From Cellulomonas sp. Y8 (GTDB taxonomy: Bacteria > Actinomycetota > Actinomycetes > Actinomycetales > Cellulomonadaceae): a stretch of 64,000 nucleotides of DNA. Every line of letters starts with the position of its first letter. Position 1 is the first letter of the stretch. The position numbers and the translations under genes are program-made. Where the stretch lies: NCBI RefSeq assembly GCF_008033115.1, contig NZ_CP041203.1, positions 3,410,001-3,474,000 of the forward strand, in the 5' to 3' direction. The notes under the pieces are model-generated. The model saw nothing but the letters and a program-made list of their open reading frames with translations, had not been told where the DNA came from and did not search any database. Shown here piece by piece: positions 48,644 through 59,307 of this stretch.

Positions 48644-49306
48644 ATGATCCCGACACCGCCGTCGACGCCCGCCCGGCCCGCGGAGGCCGCCGACCTGGTG
48701 GCCGACCCGCTCCGGTTCGGGGTCGGCGCCCGCGTCACCGTCGCGGTGATGTCCGACCGGTACGCCGAGACGATCCTCGGCGTGCTCGGCTCCGTGGCCA
48801 CGGACGGCCTGGTCGTGCAGACCGGCGACGTGAGCACCTACGTCGGCGGCGCCGAGGCGGACCTGCTCCGGTACGTCACGGACCTCGTCGACGCGGTGGC
48901 CGCCACCGGCGAGCACGCGGCGGTCACGCTGCACCTGTCCCGCGGCTGCCCCGGCGAGGTGCGGTGCGCGCTGCCCGGAGGTGCGGGCCCGCGCGCGGTC
49001 GCGCTGCCGCCGGGCCGGCGCACCGGCCGGTCGGGCGCGGCCGAGTGGGCGCTGTACCCGCTCGCGGACGACGTCCGGGCCGGGGTGGAGCCCGATCACA
49101 TGCGCGACATCGAGGCGGCGATCGAGCTGGCGCGGGGGAACGGGACCTTCCGCGGCTCCGAGCACTTCGTCACGCGGCTGGAGGGCGACGTGGGCGCGCT
49201 CGTGGAGACCGTCGTCGGCGCGTGGGCGCGGGTCGGCCGCAGCGTCCAGCACGTCACCAGCCACGTCACCTTCTCGCTCAACAGCCCGACCCGGTCCCGT
49301 GGCTGA
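48644..49306 (+). CDS. ykoF: YkoF-family thiamine/HMP-binding protein
   Basis: A 220-residue protein with two similar alpha-beta halves. VGARVTVAVMSDRYAETILG in the first half and IELARGNGTFRGSEHFVTRLEGDVGALVETV in the second match YkoF, which binds thiamine or its pyrimidine moiety HMP. It is the first gene under the TPP riboswitch, with an AGGAGGA ribosome-binding site, and overlaps ykoE. Confidence 0.85.
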   Translation: MIPTPPSTPARPAEAADLVADPLRFGVGARVTVAVMSDRYAETILGVLGSVATDGLVVQTGDVSTYVGGAEADLLRYVTDLVDAVAATGEHAAVTLHLSRGCPGEVRCALPGGAGPRAVALPPGRRTGRSGAAEWALYPLADDVRAGVEPDHMRDIEAAIELARGNGTFRGSEHFVTRLEGDVGALVETVVGAWARVGRSVQHVTSHVTFSLNSPTRSRG

Positions 49307-49928
49307 GCGCGTCCCGGGCGGGCGGCTGCGCGAGCCGCTCGCGCTGAAGGGCATCGTGCTCATGGTCGTCCTCGGGGTGGTCTTCGGGTTCCTGTACTGG
49401 GCGCTGGTCCAGGCGTGGAACGGGCTCGCGGTGCTGATGGGTCCCGCGGGCGACCTCGCGCAGCACGTGCTGCTCGGCGGCTGGCTGCTGGTGGCGCCGA
49501 TCGCGGTCGCGATCATCCGGCGGCCCGGCGTCGGCGTGCTCGCCGAGGTGCTGGCCTCCGTGGTCGAGGTGGTGTTCCTCGGGTCGCCGGTCGGGCCGCT
49601 GCTGGTCGTCGCCGCGCTGCTCCAGGGCCTCGGCAGCGAGATCCCGTTCGCGCTCGGGCGGTACCGGCGGTTCGGCTGGACCCGGTTCGCCGTCTCGGGG
49701 CTGCTCGGCGCGACGCTCGTGTTCGGGTGGTCGGCGTTCCGGTTCGGCTGGTACGGGCAGGACGTGCTCGTCCTGCGGTTCGTGCTGCAGGCCGCGTCGG
49801 GCGTCGTCCTCGGCGGGCTGCTGGCGAAGGTGGTCGTCGACGCCCTGCACCGCACCGGGGTGCTGGACGGGTTCGCGATCGGGCGCGCGGCGGCCGTCGG
49901 ACGCGAGCCCGTGGCGCGGCGTGGCTGA
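49299..49928 (+). CDS. ykoE: ECF transporter substrate-binding subunit YkoE
   Basis: A 209-residue S component with about five or six membrane helices. Typical blocks are LALKGIVLMVVLGVVFGFLYWA and LLQGLGSEIPFALGRYRRF, which is close to the ThiW/YkoE pattern. It should confer thiamine or HMP specificity. The GTG at 49299 overlaps the ykoF stop by eight bases; it overlaps ykoD at its end. Confidence 0.88.
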   Translation: MAERVPGGRLREPLALKGIVLMVVLGVVFGFLYWALVQAWNGLAVLMGPAGDLAQHVLLGGWLLVAPIAVAIIRRPGVGVLAEVLASVVEVVFLGSPVGPLLVVAALLQGLGSEIPFALGRYRRFGWTRFAVSGLLGATLVFGWSAFRFGWYGQDVLVLRFVLQAASGVVLGGLLAKVVVDALHRTGVLDGFAIGRAAAVGREPVARRG

Positions 49929-51660
49929 GCAGGCGGCGGGTCCGGCAGCCGTGCTCGACGTCGCCGGGCTCGAGGCGGTGCTCGACGGCGGCGCGGGCGT
50001 CGGCCCCGTCGACCTGCGGCTGGCGCCGGGGGAGCAGGTGCTCGTGCTCGGCCCGTCCGGCGCGGGCAAGTCGACGCTGCTGCGGTGCCTGCACGGCGCC
50101 GTCCCGCACGCGGTGCCCGCGCGGCTCTCGGGACGGGTCGTGGTCGCGGGCCGCTCCGTCGCGCAGCACGGCGTCGCGGCGCTCGCGGACGTGGTCGGGG
50201 TGCTCGCGCAGGACCCCGAGACCGGGGTCTGCCTGGCGGACGTCGCGGACGAGGTCGCCTTCCCGCTGGAGAACCTCGGGACGCCGCCCGGCGCGATCGG
50301 GCCGGCGGTGGCGGCGGCGCTCGGGGCCGCGGGCGCCGCGCACCTGGCCGGCCGCCGCACGGACGCGCTCTCCGGCGGCGAGCTGCAGCGGGTCGCGCTC
50401 GCGGCCGCGGTGGTGACCCGCCCCCGGCTCCTGCTGCTCGACGAGCCGACGTCCATGCTGGACGCCGACGGCGCCGAGGCGGTGCGGGCGGCGCTGGCCG
50501 CGGCGCGGGCGTCGACGGGCGCGGCGTGCGTGCTGGTCGAGCACCGGCTGGACGCGCTCGCGGGGGACTCGGGCGTGGCCGGCCTGCCCGGTCGGTGGGT
50601 GGTGCTGTCCGCCGACGGGCGGGTCACCCACGACGGTCCCGCGGCCGACGTGGCGCGGGAGGCGGGGCACGAGCTGCTCGCCCGCGGCTGCTGGCTGCCC
50701 GAGGACGTCGAGCTCGCGGTGGCGCTCGGGGGCGCGGTGGGGGAGCCGGGGGCGTTCGACCTGCTGCCGGGGCTGGCCGAGGAGGCGCCGCCGGCGCGCG
50801 CCCCGGCCGCCGGACGGGGGGAGGTGCTGCTGGCCGCCCGGGGGCTGGCGGTCGGCCGGCGGCCCGCGGGTCGAGCGGCCCGCCGTCGGCCAGCCGCGGA
50901 GCCCGTGCTCCGCGACGTGGACCTCCGGCTGCGGGCCGGCGAGGTCGTGGCGGTCGTCGGGGCCAACGGCTCGGGCAAGTCCACGCTCGTCGCCACCCTC
51001 GCGGGCGTGCTGCCCCCGCTCGCGGGCGTCGTCGAGGGCGCGCGCCCCGGGCTGGTCGTGCAGAACCCCGAGCACCAGCTCGCGGGGCGCACGGTGGCGG
51101 CGGAGGTCGCCGTCGGGCTGCCGCCCGGCCCCGCCACGGACGCGCGGGTGGCCGCCGCGCTCGCCCGGTCCGGCCTCACCGCGCTCGCCGACCGGGACCC
51201 GCACCGGCTGTCCGGCGGCGAGCAGCGCCGGCTGAGCCTGGCCGCGATGCTCGTCCACGACCGCCCGGTCCTGCTGGCGGACGAACCGACGTTCGGGCTC
51301 GACCGGCACGGCACCACGGCCGTGCTGCGGGCGCTCGCGGACCAGGCCCGCGCCGGGCGGGCCGTGCTGCTCACCTGCCACGACCTGCGGGCGGTGGCGT
51401 CGGTCGCGGACCGGGTGCTGGTCGTCGCCGACGGCGGGCTGGTCGCGGACGTGGACCCGCTCGCGCTCCTGCGGGAGCCGCGCCTCCTCGGCGCCGCGCG
51501 GCTGCGGCCGTCGCGGCTCCTGCGACGGCTCGTGGAGGTGGTCGGCGACGCGGACCGGCTGCGCGACGCGCTCGCCGCGCTGGACGCCCGCGCCCTGCGC
51601 GCGGCCGGCGCGCCCGACCCGGCCGGCGCGCCCGACCCGACGGAGGTGCCGGTCCCGTGA
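49921..51660 (+). CDS. ykoD: ECF transporter fused ATPase (EcfA1-EcfA2 type, YkoD)
   Basis: A 579-residue protein with two complete ABC ATPase domains. Domain 1 has GPSGAGKST, LSGGELQRVALA and LLLLDEPTSMLD. Domain 2 has GANGSGKST near residue 345, LSGGEQRRLSLA and VLLADEPTFGLDRHG. An Ala/Arg-rich linker joins them. It powers the vitamin transporter with the YkoE and YkoC products and overlaps both genes. Confidence 0.92.
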   Translation: MAEQAAGPAAVLDVAGLEAVLDGGAGVGPVDLRLAPGEQVLVLGPSGAGKSTLLRCLHGAVPHAVPARLSGRVVVAGRSVAQHGVAALADVVGVLAQDPETGVCLADVADEVAFPLENLGTPPGAIGPAVAAALGAAGAAHLAGRRTDALSGGELQRVALAAAVVTRPRLLLLDEPTSMLDADGAEAVRAALAAARASTGAACVLVEHRLDALAGDSGVAGLPGRWVVLSADGRVTHDGPAADVAREAGHELLARGCWLPEDVELAVALGGAVGEPGAFDLLPGLAEEAPPARAPAAGRGEVLLAARGLAVGRRPAGRAARRRPAAEPVLRDVDLRLRAGEVVAVVGANGSGKSTLVATLAGVLPPLAGVVEGARPGLVVQNPEHQLAGRTVAAEVAVGLPPGPATDARVAAALARSGLTALADRDPHRLSGGEQRRLSLAAMLVHDRPVLLADEPTFGLDRHGTTAVLRALADQARAGRAVLLTCHDLRAVASVADRVLVVADGGLVADVDPLALLREPRLLGAARLRPSRLLRRLVEVVGDADRLRDALAALDARALRAAGAPDPAGAPDPTEVPVP

Positions 51661-52397
51661 CGGCGCTCGGTGCCCGGAACCCGACCGTCAAGCTGCTGCT
51701 CGTCGTCGCGGTGTCGCTCGCGACCCTCGCCCTGCTGGACCCGGCCGCGCTCGCCGCGCTGTACCTGCTCGGGCTCATGTCGGCCAGGTGGGGCGCCGGG
51801 GTGGGCGGCCGGCGGCTGCTGCTCGCCCAGGTGCCGTTCTGGACGTTCGGCGCGGGGGTGCTGCTGGTCAACGCGATGAGCCGGCCGGGGGCGGTCCTGG
51901 TCGCCGGCGGGCCGTTCCGGGTGACGCACGAGGGTCTGGTGGTCGGCGCGGCGCTCGCCCTGCGCGGGTGCGTGATCGGGGTCGCGACCGTCGCGTTCCT
52001 CGCGAGCACGCCGCCGCGGGACCTGATGGTGAGCCTGGTCCGGCACGCGAGGCTCAGCCCGCGGTACGCGTACGCGCTGCTGGCGGGCCACCGGATGCTC
52101 GCGGGGCTGCCGCGGCAGTGGGCGACGATCCGGGCGGCGCAGCTGGTCCGCGCCCCGCTCGGGCGGGACGGCCGGCCGCGCGAGGGCTGGCGCGGTCTGG
52201 CTCGGTCGGCGTTCGCGCTGCTGGTCGCGTCGATCCGCGGGTCCGAGCGCGTCGCGCTGGCGCTGGAGTCGCGCGGGCTCGCCGCCGGGCCGCGCACGGT
52301 CTGGCGCCCGGTCCCGCTGGGCGCCGCCGACGCCCTGCTGGCGGCCGGCGTGCTCGGCGTCCTCGCGCTGGTCGTGCTGGCGGCCGCCCGTCTCTGA
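51657..52397 (+). CDS. ykoC: ECF transporter transmembrane subunit EcfT (YkoC)
   Basis: A 246-residue membrane protein with about five helices. RHARLSPRYAYALLAGHRM and the Ala-Arg-rich coupling helix region (WATIRAAQLVRA, SERVALALESRGLA) are the EcfT elements that contact the ATPases. It completes the ykoFEDC operon under the TPP riboswitch. A long hairpin follows. Confidence 0.9.
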   Translation: MTALGARNPTVKLLLVVAVSLATLALLDPAALAALYLLGLMSARWGAGVGGRRLLLAQVPFWTFGAGVLLVNAMSRPGAVLVAGGPFRVTHEGLVVGAALALRGCVIGVATVAFLASTPPRDLMVSLVRHARLSPRYAYALLAGHRMLAGLPRQWATIRAAQLVRAPLGRDGRPREGWRGLARSAFALLVASIRGSERVALALESRGLAAGPRTVWRPVPLGAADALLAAGVLGVLALVVLAAARL

Positions 52398-52413
52398 CGC
52401 CACCCGCCCGCTG

Positions 52414-52484
52414 CCGAGGTCGCCGGTTCCGGCCACGGAGGCCCCGGCGCAACCGACGACCCGGGGCGGAACCGTCGACCTCGG
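52414..52484. repeat. long hairpin after ykoC
   Basis: CCGAGGTCGCCGGTTCCG (52414-52431) pairs with 52467-52484 with one mismatch over 18 bp; the loop is 35 bases. It lies between the converging ykoC and VIT genes and may terminate both. Confidence 0.65.
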
Positions 52485-52503
52485 GGGCGCAGAGCCCGGT
52501 GGG

Positions 52504-53160
52504 TCAGAGCGCCAGGCCGACCAGGGAGCCGACGCCGTACGTGATCGCCATCGCCAGGCTGCCGCCCACGACGTTGCGGAGCACCGCGCGGCCGGCCGGG
52601 GCGCCACCCATGCGGGCGCTGACGGTGCCGGTCACCACGAGCGCCGCGACGACCGCCGCGAACGTCGCCACCACGCGCGCCTCGCCGCCCCACGGGCCGA
52701 GCATCGCGAGCAGGGGCACGACGCCGCCGACCACGAACGCCACGAGCGACGCGAGCGCCGCGTGCCACGGGTTGGTCAGCGACTCCTCGGCGTCCCGGAC
52801 GCCGTGCGCGCGGAGCACCTTCTCCGCGTCGCGCTGGCTGCTGACCGAGACGTACTCACCCGCCGCCATCGACAGCGCGCCCGCGACCAGGGCGGCGACG
52901 CCGGCGACCGCGAGGGTCGCGAGCCCGGTCGCCGCACCCGCGACGCCGACCACGGTCGCGGCGACGGAGACGATGCCGTCGTTCGCGCCGAGCACGCCGG
53001 CGCGCAGCCAGTTCAGCCGCTCCGCGGTCGGCAGGACGACCGCGGACAGGGCGCCGGGACCGGGGTCGACGGAGCCCGGAGCGCCCGGTTCGGAGGCGCG
53101 CCGGGGCGCCGGGTCGGCGGTGCGGTCACGGTCCAGGAGGTGGGTCGACAGGGCGCTCAT
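52504..53160 (-). CDS. VIT1/CCC1-family iron or manganese transporter
   Basis: A 218-residue protein with about five membrane helices. LNWLRAGVLGANDGIVSVAATVVGVAGA and ALSMAAGEYVSVSSQRDAE are signatures of the vacuolar iron transporter family. In bacteria these export or detoxify Fe2+ or Mn2+ (family knowledge). The ATG lies seven bases after a TACCGT box. It has no partner gene. A GATGAC/GTCATC inverted repeat lies at 53181-53197 upstream. Confidence 0.88.
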   Translation of the reverse strand: MSALSTHLLDRDRTADPAPRRASEPGAPGSVDPGPGALSAVVLPTAERLNWLRAGVLGANDGIVSVAATVVGVAGAATGLATLAVAGVAALVAGALSMAAGEYVSVSSQRDAEKVLRAHGVRDAEESLTNPWHAALASLVAFVVGGVVPLLAMLGPWGGEARVVATFAAVVAALVVTGTVSARMGGAPAGRAVLRNVVGGSLAMAITYGVGSLVGLAL

Positions 53161-53212
53161 GGCAGCCACGGTAGGCCCGAGATGACGTCCTGTCATCACA
53201 GGAAAGGCTGCC

Positions 53213-53279
53213 CTGACCTGCGGAAACGCAGGTTTGCCTGTCCTTATCTGGAATCGATCAAGCCGTTCCCGCAGGTCAG
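53213..53279. repeat. long hairpin at the helicase 3' end
   Basis: CTGACCTGCGGAAACG (53213-53228) pairs with 53264-53279 with one mismatch over 16 bp. The right arm contains the helicase stop codon, so this is a probable terminator for that gene. The 35-base loop is unusually A+T-rich for this window. Confidence 0.65.
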
Positions 53280-55871
53280 AGCGGCCCCACCGCGAGCACC
53301 CGCAGCACGACCTCGCCGGCGGCGTCCGAGGCCGGCAGGTCGACCAGCGCGTCGATGCGCCAGTCGTGGTCGCCGGCCGGGTCGTCGAGCAGCTGGCGCA
53401 CGAACCACAGGTCGCCGCGCGCACCCGCGTCGCCGTGCCCGGTGGGTCGCTCGTCGACCTGGAACAGCGCGGGCCCGCGGGCCGCCGGGCCGGTGAGGAT
53501 CTCGTCGTGGTCGTCGTAGAACGGGTCGAGCGCGTCACCCCACCGGTCGGCGGTCCACGGCTGGTCCGCGGCGTCCTGGTCGCCGAGCGCCGCCAGCGCC
53601 GGGTACGCCTCGCGCGCGGCCAGGTCGACCCGGCGGAACAGCGCCCCGCGGACGAGCGCCCGGAACACCCGCTTGTTCACGGTGATCGGCGGGGGAGCGT
53701 CGTCCTCCGGCCGCGACTCGGTGACCGTGGCGTCGTCCAGGTCCTCCGGGTGCGCGAGCCGCTCCCACTCGTCGAGGAGGCTGGAGTCGGTGCGGCGCAC
53801 CAGGTCGCCCAGCCACTCGACGATCTCGTGCAGCTCCTCGGTCCGCAGGTCGTCGGGCACGGTCTGCCGCAGCGCCCGGAACGCGTCCGCGAGGTAGCGC
53901 AGCAGCACGCCCTCGGTCCGGTCGAGCTGGTAGAGCGAGACGTACTCGGCGAAGGTCGCGGCGCGCTCGTGCATGTCGCGGACGACGGACTTCGGGGACA
54001 GCTCGTGGTCGGCGACCCACGGGTTGGTCTGCTTGTAGATCTGGAACGACGCGCCCAGCAGCTCGGCGAGCGGCTTCGGGTAGGACACGTCCTCGAGCAG
54101 CGCCATCCGCTCCTCGTACTCGATGCCGTCCGCCTTCATCGCCGCGACCGCCTCGCCGCGGGCGCGGTTCTCCTGCGCCGCGAGCACCTGGCGCGGGTCG
54201 TCCAGCGTCGCCTCGATGACCGACACCACGTCGTGCGCGTAGCCGGGGTCCTCCATGTCGAGCAGGTCGAGCGCCGCGTACGCGAACGGGGACAGCGGCT
54301 GGTTCAGCGCGAACGTCGGCGGCACGTCGAGGGTCAGCCGCACCGTCCGGCGCAGCCGCTCCGGGCCGGGGCCGTCCTCGACGACCCGCTCGACCACGCC
54401 GGCCGTGCGCAGCGACCGGTAGATGGCGATGGCCTGCCGGACCAGCCGGCCCCTCGAAGCCTCGGGCTCGTGGTTGTCGAGCAGCAGGTGCTTCATCGTC
54501 TCGACGGGGTCGCCGGTCGGGCGGGCCAGCACGTTGAGCACCATCGCGTGCGAGACGCCGAACGACGAGGTCAGCGGCTCGGGCTCGGCGTCGCGCAGGC
54601 GCTCGAACGTCTTGTCCGTCCAGTTGACCATCCCGGGCGGGGCCTGCTTGCGGACGATCTTCTTGAGCTTCTTCGGGTCGTCGCCGGCCTTCTGCAGGGC
54701 CTTGCGGTTCTCGATGACGTGCTCGGGCGCGAGCACGTACACCTCGCCCGTGGTGTCGAACCCGGCGCGGCCGGCGCGCCCGGCGATCTGGTGGAACTCG
54801 CGGGCGGACAGGTGCCGCATCCGGGTGCCGTCGTACTTCACCAGCGAGGTGAGCAGCACCGTGCGGATCGGCACGTTGATCCCGACGCCGAGGGGTGTCG
54901 GTGCCGCAGACGACCCGGAGCAGGCCCTTCTGGGTCAGCCGCTCGACGACCCGGCGGTACTTGGGCAGCATGCCCGCGTGGTGCACGCCGACGCCGTGCC
55001 GCAGCAGCCGGGACAGCGTCCTGCCGAAGCCCGGGCCGAACCGGAAGTCGCCCAGCTCGTCGGCGATCCGGTCGCGCTGCTCCCGGGAGGCGAGGGTCAT
55101 CGACAGCAGCGCCTGCGCGCGCTCGACGGCCTCCTTCTGCGTGAAGTGCACGACGTACACGGGGGAGCGGCCGGTCTGCACCAGCATCTCCAGCAGCTCG
55201 TGCAGCGGCTCGACCTCGTAGGAGAACGTCAGCGGCACCGGCCGCTCGGCGCCCGCGACGACGGCGACGGGGACGTCGGTGCGCCGCTCGAGGTCGTCGA
55301 CGAAGAACGACACGTCGCCGAGCGTCGCCGACATGAGCAGGAACTGGGCGCGCGGCAGCTCCAGCAGCGGCACCTGCCACGCCCAGCCGCGCTGCGGGTC
55401 GGCGTAGAAGTGGAACTCGTCCATCACGACCTGGCCGATGTCCGCGCCCGGGCCCTGGCGCAGCGCCTGGTTGGCCAGGATCTCCGCGGTGCAGCAGATG
55501 ATCGGCGCGTCCGGGTTCACGGCGGAGTCGCCGGTCATCATGCCGACGTTGGCGGAGCCGAACGCCTCGACCAGCGCGAAGAACTTCTCGCTCACCAGCG
55601 CCTTGAGCGGGGCGGTGTAGTAGGTGCGGCGGCCCTGGGCGAGGGCGACGAAGTGCGCCGCGGTCGCGACCAGCGACTTCCCGGATCCGGTCGGCGTCGA
55701 CAGGATGACGTGCGAGCCGGTCACCAGCTCCAGCAGCGCCTCGTCCTGGTGCGGGTAGAGGGCGAGCCCCTGGTCGGTGGCCCACCCGGTGAACGCCTCG
55801 TAGAGCGCGTCGGGGTCCCGGGGGTTCGCGGGGACGCGGTCGGCGAGGGTCCGGCGGTCGGTGGGGGGCAC
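53276..55871 (-). pseudogene. DEAD/DEAH-box helicase, broken by one-base insertion
   Basis: An Ski2-like superfamily 2 helicase of 864 residues if repaired. Motif I is STPTGSGKSL, motif II is MDEFHFYADP, motif III is LMSATLGD, and motif VI is QIAGRAGRAG with a DUF3516-type C-terminal half (KKLKKIVRKQAPPG). The frame is lost after VCGTDT: the strand reads ACACCCCTC where ACACCCTC would give the expected LGVGINVPIRTVLL. The extra base is in the G-run 54892-54895 (plus strand). The start is GTG at 55871. Either a pseudogene or a homopolymer error. Confidence 0.85.
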
Positions 55872-55914
55872 CGGCCGATCCTTCCACGGTTCGGCGGCCC
55901 TACAGTGGGCGACC

Positions 55915-56379
55915 ATGAGCGACGCCCCCAGCAGCACCCCGCCCGCCGTCGAGATGTGGACGGACGGTGCCTGCAAGGGCAACCCGGGCGTCGGGGGCTG
56001 GGGCGCGCTGCTGCGCTCGAACGGGCACGAGCGCGAGCTGTTCGGCGGCGAGGCCGTCACGACGAACAACCGCATGGAGCTCACGGCCGTCATCGAGGGG
56101 CTGCGGGCGCTCAACCAGCAGTGCCGCGTCGACCTGCACGTCGACTCGCAGTACGTCATGCAGGGCGTGACCAAGTGGATCGCCGGGTGGAAGCGCAACG
56201 GCTGGCGCACCGCCGACAAGAAGCCCGTGAAGAACCAGGACCTGTGGCAGGCGCTCGACGAGCAGGTCGCCCGGCACGCGATCTCCTGGCACTGGGTGAA
56301 GGGCCACGCCGGCGACCCCGGGAACGAGCGGGCGGACCAGCTGGCGAACAAGGGCGTCGACGAGGTGCGCGCGGGCTGA
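55915..56379 (+). CDS. rnhA: ribonuclease HI
   Basis: A 154-residue RNase H that cuts RNA in RNA-DNA hybrids. The catalytic acidic residues are in [34 protein letters not shown] and [15 protein letters not shown]. The basic handle region ([20 protein letters not shown]) is present as in E. coli RNase HI. It is divergent from the helicase gene, with 43 bases between the starts. Confidence 0.95.
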   Translation: MSDAPSSTPPAVEMWTDGACKGNPGVGGWGALLRSNGHERELFGGEAVTTNNRMELTAVIEGLRALNQQCRVDLHVDSQYVMQGVTKWIAGWKRNGWRTADKKPVKNQDLWQALDEQVARHAISWHWVKGHAGDPGNERADQLANKGVDEVRAG

Positions 56380-56410
56380 CCCCCGCGGCGCGCGGGCGCG
56401 CCTCCCCGCG

Positions 56411-56426
56411 GCTGGTCCAGACCAGT
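56411..56426 (+). promoter_or_regulatory. DasR-type operator upstream of ptsH
   Basis: GCTGGTCCAGACCAGT matches 14 of 16 positions of the published DasR site ACTGGTCTAGACCAGT (recalled consensus). It lies 56 bases before the HPr start codon. Confidence 0.75.
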
Positions 56427-56482
56427 TACAGTCGGGGCGTGCCCAACGCCGGGCACGATCCCGCTCGCACCGGAGGTCAGGC

Positions 56483-56752
56483 ATGGAACGGTCCGTCGTC
56501 GTCGCCATCGCGGAGGGTCTGCACGCCCGCCCCGCCGCCCTGTTCGTCGCGGAGGCCGGCAAGCAGCCGGTGCCCGTCACGGTCCGCAAGGGCGACGCCG
56601 CCCCGGTCCAGGCCGCGAGCATCCTCGGGGTGATGACCCTGGGCGCCGCCGCGGGCGAGACCGTCGTGCTCGCGACCGAGGCCGATGGCCCGGACGCCGA
56701 GGCCAGCCTGGACGCGCTGGAGAAGTTCCTGAGCCAGGTCGAGATCGCCTGA
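56483..56752 (+). CDS. ptsH: phosphocarrier protein HPr
   Basis: An 89-residue PTS carrier. His14 in GLHARPAA takes phosphate from enzyme I; the serine region QAASILGVM is where HPr kinase would act in Firmicutes. It passes phosphate to the EII proteins encoded at 56848-60326. A DasR-type site lies upstream. It converges on the IIC gene, with the 56-bp palindrome between. Confidence 0.95.
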   Translation: MERSVVVAIAEGLHARPAALFVAEAGKQPVPVTVRKGDAAPVQAASILGVMTLGAAAGETVVLATEADGPDAEASLDALEKFLSQVEIA

Positions 56753-56769
56753 CCCACCGCGAGGACGCA

Positions 56770-56825
56770 CGAGTGGAGCGTTCTGCCGAGACACGCCGCG
56801 CGTGTCGGGCAGGACGCTCCACTCG
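56770..56825. repeat. 56-bp palindromic element, copy B
   Basis: It has the same 18-base ends (CGAGTGGAGCGTTCTGCC and its partner) and length as the element at 32088-32143; the 20-base centre differs but again pairs internally (ACACGC with GCGTGT). It lies between converging ptsH and the IIC gene and may terminate both. Confidence 0.8.
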
Positions 56826-56847
56826 TCTCCGCCTCGAGGCGCCGGCG

Positions 56848-58230
<1,383 letters not shown>

Positions 58231-58352
58231 GGTCACTCCTCGTGGGTTCGGGTCGCGGGCGCCGCCGGTGCGGGGTGCGCGCGGGTCGGGGGGAGGTGTG
58301 GGCACGCGGTGCGCTTCGGTGCGGGACGTGCGTGGTCGCCGTCGAGCCGGCA

Positions 58353-58368
58353 AGTTGTCTGGACCAGT
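58353..58368. promoter_or_regulatory. DasR-type operator, nagE side
   Basis: AGTTGTCTGGACCAGT matches 13 of 16 positions of the DasR consensus. It lies in the 255-base divergent region between the IIC and regulator genes. Confidence 0.65.
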
Positions 58369-58377
58369 TGCGGTCAG

Positions 58378-58393
58378 AGTGGTCTAGACCGGA
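58378..58393. promoter_or_regulatory. DasR-type operator, regulator side
   Basis: AGTGGTCTAGACCGGA contains the perfect core TGGTCTAGACC and matches 13 of 16 positions of the DasR consensus. It is centred 10 bases after the previous site and about 100 bases before the regulator start, allowing control of both divergent genes. Confidence 0.75.
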
Positions 58394-58485
58394 GTATGTG
58401 TCAAGGACCACATGACCGCCCGCGGAGCGCCCGGACGGGCACCCGGTGGTGCGGACGACGGCGACCGAGGTGGGAGGGTGAGCGC

Positions 58486-59307
58486 GTGCACGCGAAGCAG
58501 TCCGCCGCCCCCGGCGCCCACAAGTACCAGGCGGTCCGCGCCTACCTGGTCGGCCTGGTCGAGCGCGAGCTGCACGTCGGCGACGCGATCCCGTCCGAGC
58601 GGGCGCTGTGCGAGCGGTTCGGCGTCTCCCGGATGACCGTGCGCCAGGCCGTCGACGCGCTCGTCGGCGAGGGCGTGCTGGTGCGCGAGCAGGGGCGCGG
58701 CACGTTCGTCGCGCCGCAGCGCATGGACTTCGAGATGCGGCTGACGACCTTCGGCGAGGAGATGCGCCGGCGCGGGATGCGGCCCGAGACCCGGGTGCTC
58801 GGCATGGGCACCGTGCCCGCCTCCGCGGAGGCCGCGGACGCGCTCGGCACCGAGCCGGGCGCCCCGCTGCACCACCTGCGCCGCGTCCGGTACGCCGACG
58901 GGTCCCCGATGAGCATCGAGCAGCACTGGGTGTCGGTCGGCCTGGTGCCCGGGCTGCTCGCCGACGGCCCGCCGCCGAGCATGCACGACGCCCTGCGCGC
59001 CGTCGGCCTCGACCCGTCGTGGGGCGAGGAGACGCTGACCGCCGCGGAGGCGACCGACGAGGAGGCCGCGCTGCTCGACCTGCGCGCGACGCGCGCGGTG
59101 CTGCGCGCGACCCGGCGGACGTTCAGCGCCGACACCCCCGCGATGTACTCGAACGCCTGCTACCGCGGGGACCGGTACAGCGTGTGGGTGCCGCTCAGCG
59201 CGCCGGCACCGGCGCTGGTGCCGCGGCTGCGCGAGCGGGACGAGGACGAGCGGCGCGACCAGCGGGAGGCCGTGGGCGCGGCCCTGGACGACGGGAGGAC
59301 CGGATGA
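58486..59307 (+). CDS. dasR: GntR-family regulator, DasR-like (HutC subfamily)
   Basis: A 273-residue regulator. The GntR winged helix (IPSERALCERFGVSRMTVRQAVDALVGEGVLVREQGRGTFVA pattern, about residues 30-75) is followed by a UTRA ligand domain (about 90-245). In Streptomyces DasR this domain senses phosphorylated amino sugars and derepresses GlcNAc genes. Three matching operators lie at PTS genes in this window. The GTG start has GGGAGG eight bases upstream. It overlaps the first IIB gene by four bases. Confidence 0.88.
   Translation: MHAKQSAAPGAHKYQAVRAYLVGLVERELHVGDAIPSERALCERFGVSRMTVRQAVDALVGEGVLVREQGRGTFVAPQRMDFEMRLTTFGEEMRRRGMRPETRVLGMGTVPASAEAADALGTEPGAPLHHLRRVRYADGSPMSIEQHWVSVGLVPGLLADGPPPSMHDALRAVGLDPSWGEETLTAAEATDEEAALLDLRATRAVLRATRRTFSADTPAMYSNACYRGDRYSVWVPLSAPAPALVPRLRERDEDERRDQREAVGAALDDGRTG

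Noticed and set aside
53165..53260. An IdeR/DtxR-like iron box upstream of the VIT transporter gene
   Set aside because: AGGAAAGGCT...CCT resembles the consensus only weakly; the clearer feature there is the helicase-end hairpin.
58412..58636. A 74-codon frame starting at ATG 58412 before the DasR-like gene
   Set aside because: It overlaps the first 50 codons of the regulator in another frame and its product is Ser/Pro/Arg-rich without conservation signals.
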